Of a stretch of 6,604 bases of DNA, positions 1 to 6,087 are shown piece after piece. The notes beneath the pieces are model-generated. The model saw nothing but the letters and a program-made list of their open reading frames with translations, ran no database searches and was not told the origin of the DNA. The stretch lies in assembly GCA_013812565.1 (NCBI GenBank), contig JACCTF010000571.1:1-6604 (forward strand), read 5' to 3'. The DNA is from Pyrinomonadaceae bacterium. GTDB lineage: Bacteria; Acidobacteriota; Blastocatellia; Pyrinomonadales; Pyrinomonadaceae. Position 1 is the first letter of the stretch. Each line of letters begins with the position of its first letter. The position numbers were made by a program, and so were the translations under genes.

Positions 1-135
1 ATTGCTGGTTGGGTCATCGCGGCTCTGACGACGACAGTCGCGGCACAGGTAGCGCTGCTTGCCATTTGGTGCGAGGCCGTTGCGGACGATGTTTTGGCTG
101 TCGCAATGAGAGCACCGTAATGTGATAATAACCAT
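1..135 (-). CDS. IS1-family transposase, N-terminal zinc-finger part (cut by window edge)
   Basis: The first 45 codons of a transposase reading off the left edge. The protein starts MVIITLRCSHCDSQNIVRNG. It has paired cysteines C8-x2-C11 and C31-x2-C34 enclosing GLAPNGKQRYLC, the zinc-finger signature of IS1-type InsA proteins, which bind the element's terminal repeats. The ATG at 135 is chosen because GGAG lies five bases upstream and because the distance from the element end (69 bases) suits IS1. Classical IS1 makes the active transposase by frameshifting from insA into insB; other family members use one continuous frame. Which applies here lies outside the window. An open frame in another register starting at 199 is a shadow. 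Confidence 0.83.
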   Translation of the reverse strand, partial: MVIITLRCSHCDSQNIVRNGLAPNGKQRYLCRDCRRQSRDDPTSN

Positions 136-169
136 GAAGACTCCACTGTGAGCACGCTTTGGTCAGGTG

Positions 170-198
170 AGTATAGTCTATCATGCTTAGTTGGGCCA
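170..198 (-). promoter_or_regulatory. Possible promoter of the IS1-like transposase
   Basis: On the minus strand a TATACT -10 box (175-170) matches five of six consensus bases. Seventeen bases upstream is a weak -35, TGGCCC (198-193), lying inside the terminal repeat. In IS1 the transposase promoter also overlaps the end of the element, so the position fits. The weak -35 keeps confidence low. Confidence 0.4.
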
Positions 199-203
199 CT
201 ACC
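182..203 (-). repeat. Terminal inverted repeat of the IS1-like element
   Basis: Minus-strand sequence starting at 203 reads GGTAGTGGCCCAACTAAGCA. It shares the initial GGT and the internal CCAACT with the 23-bp IS1 terminal repeats. The outer boundary is set at 203 because GGT is the usual outermost triplet in this family. The inner limit is approximate because the partner repeat is not in the window. Confidence 0.7.
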
Positions 204-1515
204 GAACAGTTTTATCCACTATCGGTTTGCGAGGATCGATGAACCACCAACACAGCGCTCCGGCAAGGTAGAGCGCACCAGAAAGATAAAGCGGCGAGGT
301 CCAATCAGAAAAGTTCCGCACAATCAGCGCAAGGATTACGGGACTCAAGACGCCGCCGATCTGACCCGCCGTGTTCATACAGGCACTGACCACCCCGGCA
401 TGCTCTCCTGCGATGTCGATGCACGTGCCCCAACTCGCGCCGAGTAAGAAGTTGGCGGTGGCGGCGGCGAAAGATATTAGGAGCGCAGCAATCAGCGAGT
501 TATCAACAGCAGCCCCGGCGAGCAGCAATACTCCTGCCACAAAGAGCGCAACGCCACCGACGCCGCAGCGTCCCGCGCGCAAGCCATATCGCTTAGTGAC
601 TTGATCGGTTGTGATCCCGCCGAGCAGGTCTGCCAGCACGCTCAGGATCAACGGCAGGCCCGCCATAATGCCCAACCTCGTGGCGGTAAAACCACGCTCC
701 TTTTCTAAGTAAGTTGGCAGCCAAGTGATGTAGAAATAGAAGCCGTAGCCCTGCGTGAAATACATCAAGCAAAGAGCTAGCAGACTGCGGTTTGTCAGAA
801 GCTGTTTCCAATCTAATCCGCTGAGATGATTCCCGGCGTCTGCTCCGCGCCCCTTCTGAATACGCATCAACTCTGCTTCGCTGACCGCCGAGTGATAAGC
901 TGGGTCATCCCTGAACCATCTGTACCACGCTATCGCCCACACGAAGCCGACCGCTCCAAACAGAATGAACACCACGCGCCAGTGCACCACCGCGAGCAGC
1001 GCGGTTACTAGAAGCGGTGTCACGCCTCCGCCGAGATGCGCCCCCATGAAGAAGATGCCTTGCGCAGTGCCACGCTCTGTCGTGGGGAACCATCGTGAAA
1101 AGGTTCGTGCGACGTTCGGCCAAGCCCCTGCCTCGCCCATGCCAAACAGAAAGCGCAGCACGAGCAATGACGCGTAGTTGAATGCAGCAGCAGTGGCGAT
1201 AGTGAAGATTGACCACCACAAGACAATTCTAGTGAGCACCCGTCGCGTTCCCGTTCGGTCGCCCCACAAGCCCGTCGGAATCTCAAAGGCGGCATACGCG
1301 AGTGTGAAGGCGCTGAAGACAAAGCTCATTTGCAGCGTGGTCAAGGAGAGATCACGCATCATCTGTGGTGCCACAATTGAGATGCAGACGCGGTCCAGGT
1401 AGGTGATTGCCGCGAGACACACGGCGAAACCTAAGACTCGGTAGCGAACGCGAGAACTGCCCTGGACAGTTTGCCGCGCGCTGTCTTCTTCTCCCGTGAT
1501 CGAGACTTCACTCAC
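199..1515 (-). CDS. MFS transporter, anion:cation symporter (ACS) type; 3' end altered by IS insertion
   Basis: A 438-residue inner-membrane permease of the major facilitator superfamily, with about twelve hydrophobic segments in two halves split by a polar loop near residues 200-240. ACS-type hallmarks are YLDRV at 39-43 in the first helix, the motif-A loop GLWGDRTGTRRV at 82-93, FGMGEAGAWPNVARTFSRWFP at 124-144 (abridged here as the GMGEAGAWPN core), and ERGTAQGIFFMGAHLGGG at 147-164. Family members import organic or sugar acids (hexuronates, glucarate, galactonate, tartrate, phthalate) with protons; the substrate here is not readable from sequence. The start is GTG at 1515, eight bases after GAGGAG. 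It follows the GntR gene on the same strand by 89 bases, suggesting co-transcription. The last codon and the TAG stop (201-199) fall in the IS end, so the native C-terminus has been replaced. All helices are present, so function may survive. Confidence 0.9.
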   Translation of the reverse strand: MSEVSITGEEDSARQTVQGSSRVRYRVLGFAVCLAAITYLDRVCISIVAPQMMRDLSLTTLQMSFVFSAFTLAYAAFEIPTGLWGDRTGTRRVLTRIVLWWSIFTIATAAAFNYASLLVLRFLFGMGEAGAWPNVARTFSRWFPTTERGTAQGIFFMGAHLGGGVTPLLVTALLAVVHWRVVFILFGAVGFVWAIAWYRWFRDDPAYHSAVSEAELMRIQKGRGADAGNHLSGLDWKQLLTNRSLLALCLMYFTQGYGFYFYITWLPTYLEKERGFTATRLGIMAGLPLILSVLADLLGGITTDQVTKRYGLRAGRCGVGGVALFVAGVLLLAGAAVDNSLIAALLISFAAATANFLLGASWGTCIDIAGEHAGVVSACMNTAGQIGGVLSPVILALIVRNFSDWTSPLYLSGALYLAGALCWWFIDPRKPIVDKTVR

Positions 1516-1523
1516 GAATACCG

Positions 1524-1529
1524 CTCCTC
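1524..1529 (-). promoter_or_regulatory. Ribosome-binding site deciding a GTG start for the MFS gene
   Basis: GAGGAG on the minus strand, eight bases before the GTG at 1515-1513. No ATG in frame is better placed, so this site supports the GTG start. Confidence 0.75.
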
Positions 1530-1550
1530 AGGTTGTTACTTCACCTTACC

Positions 1551-1567
1551 TTGAGCTGAAGGCTCAA
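1551..1567 (-). other. Stem-loop in the leader between the GntR and MFS genes
   Basis: Perfect 6-bp inverted repeat, TTGAGC-CTTCA-GCTCAA on the minus strand, with a five-base loop. It sits in the 89-base gap, 21 bases before the permease ribosome-binding site. No T-run follows, so it is not a standard terminator. It may be an mRNA stem that tunes relative expression of the two genes, or chance. Confidence 0.35.
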
Positions 1568-1593
1568 ACTTTGTGTTTGGCGATATCGTGTGC

Positions 1594-1605
1594 AACCACA
1601 TGGTT
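1594..1605. promoter_or_regulatory. Short palindrome overlapping the GntR gene stop codon
   Basis: AACCA-CA-TGGTT has 5-bp perfect arms around a two-base centre and overlaps the last base of the regulator's stop codon. It could be a protein-binding site ahead of the permease, but it does not resemble the repeated motif in the divergent region. It is short enough to be chance. Confidence 0.22.
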
Positions 1606-2333
1606 CAAGCTCGCTTGGCGGGAATTCTAGAAAAGGTGTTGAAGCGTGAAGGGTCCAGGCTGATACTCGCTTCCAGCCGACGCAAGACTTCTTCCATGCC
1701 GTAGCGCACATGATGGCGCATCTTCGCGTCTGCTGCCGTCGGTTCTCCAGTCGCCAGCGCCTCGATCAGGTCCTGGTGCCAACGCGGAGGCAGATCGCGA
1801 AAGTGCGTGGCGCTGTTGTAAAGCCAATTGAGGATTAAAATATGATTTTTCTCAATCGCCACACACAGTGCAGGGCAGCCGGTACACTCAGCGATACGGC
1901 GGTGAAGGTGCTCGTGAAAACTGAAAGTTTCGAATAAATCCTTCTCCGGGTCGGCATACATGGTATCCAACTTGATGGCCATATCCTGTAGCTCGAGACG
2001 TTCTTGACTGCTGGCTTTCTCCGCGAAAAGACGAGCCGATTGGCTTTCCAGTGCCTCGCGAACAACATAATGCCCACGAATGTCTTGGGCAGACGGCACT
2101 TTAACCCTTGTTCCCACCCGCGGGCGGCTCTCAACCAAACCTTCCCCCTCAAGACGCTGGAGGGCCTCCGAGACCGGAAGGAAGCTCATGCCAAGCTGAG
2201 CGGCCAATTTACGGCGTGAAAGCGCTGCTCCTAAAGGCAGATCGCCTTTGAGAATACTCGCGCGAATTAAGTCATAAGCTTGTTGCGTAAGGCTTCCTTG
2301 AGAGGGTTTTAGTGGCTTCTGTTTTGCTGACAT
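1605..2333 (-). CDS. GntR-family transcriptional regulator, FCD (FadR C-terminal-like) subfamily
   Basis: A 242-residue cytoplasmic regulator. Residues 14-80 form the GntR winged helix-turn-helix: LTQQAYDLIRASILKGDLPLG leads into RRKLAAQLGMSFLPVSEALQRLEGEGLV and the wing RPRVGTRVKVP. Residues about 85-220 are the helical FCD effector domain, which in relatives binds organic acids and often a metal ion. Candidate ligands are H140 and H144 (in HEHLHRRI), H186 (in WHQDLIEA) and H208 (in MRHHV); relatives often have Asp at the first position. The start is uncertain: ATG at 2333 is used, but an in-frame TTG at 2348 would add five residues, and neither has a strong ribosome-binding site. It lies upstream of the MFS gene and divergent from the outer-membrane protein gene. 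A copy of the repeated CTGACATATCA motif covers its start codon, suggesting autoregulation. Such proteins are usually repressors released by a substrate or pathway intermediate. Confidence 0.9.
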   Translation of the reverse strand: MSAKQKPLKPSQGSLTQQAYDLIRASILKGDLPLGAALSRRKLAAQLGMSFLPVSEALQRLEGEGLVESRPRVGTRVKVPSAQDIRGHYVVREALESQSARLFAEKASSQERLELQDMAIKLDTMYADPEKDLFETFSFHEHLHRRIAECTGCPALCVAIEKNHILILNWLYNSATHFRDLPPRWHQDLIEALATGEPTAADAKMRHHVRYGMEEVLRRLEASISLDPSRFNTFSRIPAKRA

Positions 2334-2337
2334 ATCA
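2327..2337. repeat. Direct repeat CTGACATATCA, copy 1 (over the GntR start codon)
   Basis: Identical 11-bp copy of the motif at 2397-2407, exactly 70 bp away. Its TGA-N4-TCA core is partly palindromic, as GntR operators tend to be. It includes the CAT complement of the regulator's ATG, so a bound repressor would block expression of its own gene. Binding by the neighbouring regulator is inference. Confidence 0.45.
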
Positions 2338-2355
2338 TATTCATTCAAAAAGTTC

Positions 2356-2385
2356 TTGACACCTTACTACATTCGCAATTAGCAT
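2356..2385 (+). promoter_or_regulatory. Possible sigma-70 promoter for the outer-membrane protein gene
   Basis: A perfect TTGACA -35 at 2356-2361 is followed after 18 bases by TAGCAT (2380-2385), matching four of six bases of the -10 consensus. Transcription would begin near 2392, immediately before the 16-bp palindrome at 2395, a usual place for a repressor to act. The -10 is weak and other promoters are possible. Confidence 0.33.
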
Positions 2386-2394
2386 GGCAACGCT

Positions 2395-2410
2395 TACTGA
2401 CATATCAGTA
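2395..2410. promoter_or_regulatory. Candidate operator: 16-bp near-perfect palindrome containing repeat copy 2
   Basis: TACTGA-CATA-TCAGTA has perfect 6-bp arms and a single mismatched pair at the centre. It contains the second copy of CTGACATATCA (2397-2407). Size and symmetry suit a dimeric winged-helix regulator such as the adjacent GntR protein. It lies between the two divergent genes, just downstream of the possible plus-strand promoter. Confidence 0.5.
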
Positions 2411-2422
2411 CAATGCACGTTG

Positions 2423-2441
2423 TTAAGAAATGTTATCTTAA
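2423..2441. repeat. Inverted repeat in the divergent region
   Basis: TTAAGA and TCTTAA form 6-bp perfect arms around a seven-base AT-rich spacer. It could be a second binding site or an mRNA leader stem of the outer-membrane protein transcript. It is unrelated in sequence to the CTGACATATCA repeat, and AT-rich palindromes of this size can arise by chance. Confidence 0.28.
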
Positions 2442-2447
2442 TCTTCT

Positions 2448-2462
2448 GACACTTGTGGTGTC
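2448..2462. repeat. Inverted repeat upstream of the outer-membrane protein gene
   Basis: GACAC-TTGTG-GTGTC has 5-bp perfect arms and ends 23 bases before the ribosome-binding site. It would form a small leader hairpin if transcription starts upstream. The same TGACA stem sequence recurs at 2328, 2357 and 2398 on this strand. Confidence 0.27.
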
Positions 2463-2485
2463 GATAAATAGCCGCCAATTTAATG

Positions 2486-2491
2486 AAGGAG
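2486..2491 (+). promoter_or_regulatory. Ribosome-binding site fixing the start of the outer-membrane protein
   Basis: AAGGAG lies six bases before the ATG at 2498. An in-frame ATG at 2483 precedes this site and would leave it inside the coding region, so the 2498 start is preferred. Confidence 0.85.
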
Positions 2492-2497
2492 ACCCCC

Positions 2498-5400
2498 ATG
2501 GCTCGATGCAAGATTATATCCATTTGCCTACTAATTACGTTATTCCCATGTTTTGTTAGCGCACAAAACATAACCGGCACAATATTAGGAACCGTGACAG
2601 ATTCGACTGGCGCCATCGTGCCTGGGGCTCAAATAACGGCTGTCAATGTTGCCAACAATCAAACCATGGAGGTAACAACGAATGAAGAGGGTCTCTATCA
2701 GGTTCCATCTCTTCAACCAGGTAATTACCAGCTCAAAGTAAGCGCGCCGGGTTTCAGCACAGTGCTTCGTGAAAACGTTACGTTACGTGTCGAAGACAGG
2801 CTTCGCCTCGATGTCACATTAGAAACAGGAGGCGTATCAGCGACCGTTTCCGTGACGGGCATTCCTCTGATCGAGTCTGAAACGCCTTCGCTCGGTCAGG
2901 TCATTAGTGAGCGGGCGATCAGGGATTTGCCGATCAGGGGCAGAAATGTTTTTGATCTGGTAGGCCTCAGTCCCGGCGTGCAGGTCAATCCGCGCTCTAT
3001 CGGGCAGGTCGCCTCCACGGGTGATAACTCGGCTCCGCTCTTTGTGCTTTCTGATATATCCATCAACGGCGGTCGAACTCGCACGAATGAATTTCTGTTG
3101 GACGGTGTCACACTGGTGCTACCGGAAAACAATAACTACGCGCTCTCGCCTACGCCTGATGGCACTCAAGAGTTCAAGGTCATCACAAACAGCTACGGGC
3201 CGCAATTCGGTCGTAGCGGCGGCGGAGTGGTCAATGTCATTACGAAGTCGGGCGATAATGATTTTCACGGCACTGCCTACGAGCTTTTTCGCAACGATAG
3301 ATTACGAGCCAATAATTACTTCGCTAATGCGCGCGGACAGAAGCGCGGGCTTTACCGCTTCAACTTGTTTGGAGGAACTCTCGGCGGGCCGATTAAAAGG
3401 GATCGGACCTTCTTTTTTGCCGAATATCAGGGACATCGAGAATCCAGCGAAGCCGGTGGTCAAGTCCTGACGGTCCCCACCGGGGCGCTAAGGGCCGGCG
3501 ATTTCAGAGGCTTATTGAATGCTCAAGGTCAACCAGTAATCATCTACGATCCATTCACAACGAGACCAAATCCGAGCGGGAGTGGCTCTGTTCGCAGCCA
3601 GATCTCCTGCAACGGTGTACCCAATGTGATTTGCCCTAACCGGTTCGATCCGGTGGCAGCGAAATTACTATCATTCCTGCCGTTACCGAATCGTCCGGGT
3701 GAAGGTCCTGCTCAGATCAATAACTTTACCTACATCCCTCTTTCAATAATCACCAGCAATCAATGGTCGGGGCGCATCGACCATCGTTTTAGTGAAAAAC
3801 ATAATATCTTCGTACGCGCGACCCGTAACACGGGATTCAGTCACACCTCCGGACCGTTTAACAGCATTGCAGATAATGTGCTAGGGGATACCGTCAGCCG
3901 CGCATTCAACGCAGTCGTTAATGACACTTACACTTTCAATCCGAATCGGCTGCTCAATTTAAGATACGGATTTACACGCAGGTTTGAGGGAAGAACGCCA
4001 CTCTCTGCCGGTCAGGTTGATCTGCTTAGTTTAGGCTTTCCCGCCCGGGTTGCCTCCGCCGCACAAGAGCAGCTCTTTCCCCGAATTGATATTGCTGGCT
4101 TCGCCTCATTAGGTGCCGGCGGAGACCGAATTCACCGCGGCAATGACATTCACGCTATCGTTGCTGACGTAACGGAGATACGCGGAAGACATACGTTCAA
4201 CTTTGGCGGAGATTTCCGCCTTTATAATCAAACACCTTTCCAGGCGGGCGGTAATCCTTCGGGAGCTTACTCGTTTGGCGCCAACTTTACGCAGGGGCCT
4301 AATCCTCTCGCTTCCAGTCTCGTGGCGGGAAGCGGGCTCGCCTCCTTCCTCCTGGGCTATGGCGGAGGCAATATTATCAGCACTCCGGCGCTTGCCATTC
4401 GTAACTACTACTATGCGTTTTATGCGAATGATGACATTAAATTCCGGAAGCTAACTTTGAACATCGGCCTGCGTTATGATTATGAACAACCGCGCACAGA
4501 GCGTTACGATAGGTTTGCGACCTTCGATTTCGATGCCCCGTTTCCGATCCAAGTGCCGGGCTTATCAGGACTCCGTGGAATTCTCACTCATCCCGGTCAG
4601 AACGATGAGCCCCGCGGAAACTTTGACGGAGCGCATGGTAACTTTGGGCCTCGCTTAGGACTGGCTTACCGGCTCAATGATAAAACTTCATTGCGCGCCG
4701 GTTACGGTGTATTTTATCTTCAGCGCATCGGCGCCACCTCTCCAGGCACCTTTGGGGTTTCAGGCTATGAACTTAATACCCCTTACATCTCTAGTTTGGA
4801 CGGCATTACGCCTCTCAACCCGATCAGCAATCCATTTCCGAACGGTCTGTTGGAACCAATCACATCTGAGGTCGGGCGATTACAATTAGGTCAGAGTATT
4901 GCTATCACGGACAGAAACAGCAAGACCAATTCATATACTCAACACTGGAACGCGAGTGTGCAGCGAGAACTTCCGGGGAGATTTATCGTTGAAGGAGCAT
5001 ACGCCGGTAACAAGGGCACGCGCCTGCCCGTCGGCTTACAGTTCAATCAGCTTGATCCCAAATACCAATCCCTCGGGGCGGACTTAAACACTCAGGTCAC
5101 CAACCCTTTCTTCGGGCTCGTCCAAACCGGTGTGCTGGCGAACCGCACGGTAGCGCGTGGACAACTTTTACGCCCCTTTCCGCAGTACAATGGGGTCTCG
5201 ACCTTCCAGCAGATGGCTGCATCTTCCATTTATCATTCATTTACGATCAGGTCCGAAAAACGGTTTTCACAAGGCATCAACCTTTTGCTCGCATACACGG
5301 GCAGCAAGCTGATTGATAATTCATCAGGGCGAGTCTTCGGTGTGACACAGTTTAATCCCCCGGTGCAGAATGCTTACGACCTTTCAGCCGAAAGATCTTT

Positions 5401-5962
5401 GAGCGAAGCCGACGTAGCACGACGTCTCGTCTTTAGTCATACCTTAGAGCTACCAATCGGACGCGGAAGGGCGCTCTTCGGAAACAGCTCCGGTTTTGTT
5501 GACAAGTTGATCGGTGGGTGGTCTCTCTCCGGCATCGCGACCATTCATTCCGGTTATCCGCTCGCTTTAACATCCAACGGCAATAGCGGTGTGTTTGGCG
5601 GTGTCTTACGTCCCAACAGCATTGGCCGGTCTGCCGGGCTCACAGGACCAGTCGAATCCCGCTTGACGAAATTTTTCGACACTTCGGCTTTCACTATTCC
5701 AGCACCCTTTACCTTCGGGAACACCTCACGCACGCTGCCCGATGTCAGGGGACCGGGCCGCCGCAATTACGATTTGACATTGTCGAAGACCTTCCCGATT
5801 AAAGAGCCGGTCAGTTTGTTGTTCCGGGCTGAAGCGTTCAATTTAACTAACACCCCCTACTTCTTTAATCCCGGCACGAATCTCGGGGCCGCAAATTTTG
5901 GAGTGATTAGTGCAGCCTCGGGTGAACGCCAGGTACAGTTTACTCTGAAGCTTTTATTTTAG
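2498..5962 (+). CDS. Oar-like TonB-dependent outer-membrane protein with carboxypeptidase-regulatory-like domain
   Basis: A 1154-residue outer-membrane beta-barrel protein. A Sec signal peptide covers residues 1-22 (basic start, hydrophobic core, VSA before Q23). Residues about 27-109 are a CarboxypepD_reg-like beta-sandwich (GTVTDSTGAIVPGA, then EEGLYQVPSLQPGNYQLKV). Residues about 125-255 are a plug-like region (LPIRGRNVFDL, NEFLLDGV, GGGVVNVITKSG). The rest is barrel, with alternating aromatic strands and a terminal phenylalanine (FTLKLLF, 1148-1154), as required for outer-membrane assembly. The length fits the Oar-like family, abundant in Acidobacteriota. A likely surface loop carries two cysteines, C371 and C379, in SCNGVPNVIC. 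Relatives are presumed to take up large nutrients with TonB energy or act at the surface; the ligand is unknown, and I see no clear TonB box. No SusD-like partner is adjacent. It is divergent from the GntR gene. Start 2498 is set by AAGGAG; a 2483 start would add five residues. Confidence 0.92.
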   Translation: MARCKIISICLLITLFPCFVSAQNITGTILGTVTDSTGAIVPGAQITAVNVANNQTMEVTTNEEGLYQVPSLQPGNYQLKVSAPGFSTVLRENVTLRVEDRLRLDVTLETGGVSATVSVTGIPLIESETPSLGQVISERAIRDLPIRGRNVFDLVGLSPGVQVNPRSIGQVASTGDNSAPLFVLSDISINGGRTRTNEFLLDGVTLVLPENNNYALSPTPDGTQEFKVITNSYGPQFGRSGGGVVNVITKSGDNDFHGTAYELFRNDRLRANNYFANARGQKRGLYRFNLFGGTLGGPIKRDRTFFFAEYQGHRESSEAGGQVLTVPTGALRAGDFRGLLNAQGQPVIIYDPFTTRPNPSGSGSVRSQISCNGVPNVICPNRFDPVAAKLLSFLPLPNRPGEGPAQINNFTYIPLSIITSNQWSGRIDHRFSEKHNIFVRATRNTGFSHTSGPFNSIADNVLGDTVSRAFNAVVNDTYTFNPNRLLNLRYGFTRRFEGRTPLSAGQVDLLSLGFPARVASAAQEQLFPRIDIAGFASLGAGGDRIHRGNDIHAIVADVTEIRGRHTFNFGGDFRLYNQTPFQAGGNPSGAYSFGANFTQGPNPLASSLVAGSGLASFLLGYGGGNIISTPALAIRNYYYAFYANDDIKFRKLTLNIGLRYDYEQPRTERYDRFATFDFDAPFPIQVPGLSGLRGILTHPGQNDEPRGNFDGAHGNFGPRLGLAYRLNDKTSLRAGYGVFYLQRIGATSPGTFGVSGYELNTPYISSLDGITPLNPISNPFPNGLLEPITSEVGRLQLGQSIAITDRNSKTNSYTQHWNASVQRELPGRFIVEGAYAGNKGTRLPVGLQFNQLDPKYQSLGADLNTQVTNPFFGLVQTGVLANRTVARGQLLRPFPQYNGVSTFQQMAASSIYHSFTIRSEKRFSQGINLLLAYTGSKLIDNSSGRVFGVTQFNPPVQNAYDLSAERSLSEADVARRLVFSHTLELPIGRGRALFGNSSGFVDKLIGGWSLSGIATIHSGYPLALTSNGNSGVFGGVLRPNSIGRSAGLTGPVESRLTKFFDTSAFTIPAPFTFGNTSRTLPDVRGPGRRNYDLTLSKTFPIKEPVSLLFRAEAFNLTNTPYFFNPGTNLGAANFGVISAASGERQVQFTLKLLF

Positions 5963-6087
5963 CTCCCGAAAATAGATGAGGACGAGCCGCGCCGTTATTA
6001 CCTCTGCCACGAATATCCGCGAGCGGTTGTTGTTTGATCGAGAGAAGCTCATGTAGTGTGCCCGACCCCGAAAGCAGGTAAATCAAG
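5963..6087 (+). other. Intergenic gap between outer-membrane protein and dehydrogenase genes
   Basis: This 125-base gap on the coding strand holds no gene I can support. The only structure is a very short inverted repeat, CCGC-GA-GCGG at 6017-6026, followed by TTGTTGTTT. Its loop is too small and its T-run too broken for a convincing terminator. No copy of CTGACATATCA is present. Read-through from the upstream gene is therefore possible but not shown. Confidence 0.4.

Larger units (their letters stand above)
1..203 (-). mobile_element. IS1-family insertion sequence, one end only
   Basis: One end of an insertion sequence that continues past the left edge. Read on the minus strand from 203, it begins GGTAGTGGCCCAACTAAG, which resembles the IS1-family terminal repeat (E. 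coli IS1 begins GGTGATGCTGCCAACTTA). A promoter-like sequence follows, then a ribosome-binding site and a transposase start 69 bases inside the element, an arrangement very like the left end of IS1. The element abuts the 3' end of the permease gene and supplies its stop codon. The other end and the target duplication lie outside the window. Whether the element is complete and active cannot be judged. Confidence 0.82.

Noticed and set aside
14..199. Open minus-strand frame of 61 codons beginning at 199
   Set aside because: It is a different register of the IS1-like end. The register starting at 135 carries the paired-cysteine zinc finger and a ribosome-binding site.
2483..2497. ATG at 2483 as start of the outer-membrane protein
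   Set aside because: AAGGAG lies inside this extension and is perfectly placed for 2498. The protein from 2498 begins with a cleaner signal peptide (MARCK followed by a hydrophobic stretch).
2341..2616. Open minus-strand frame of 91 codons across the divergent region
   Set aside because: It overlaps the operator region and the signal-peptide coding region antisense, has no domain signature, and is best seen as a shadow.
3047..3063. Third copy of the operator-like motif (TCTGATATATCCA)
   Set aside because: It differs from CTGACATATCA at several positions and lies inside a coding region, where the codons explain it.
2498..5962. SusC-type receptor of a polysaccharide utilisation locus
   Set aside because: No SusD-like gene is beside it, and its motifs fit the Oar-like family better. 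The locus partners are an MFS symporter and a dehydrogenase.
6017..6030. CCGC-GA-GCGG followed by TTGTTGTTT as a terminator
   Set aside because: The loop is two bases if all four pairs form, the stem is too short, and the T-run is interrupted.
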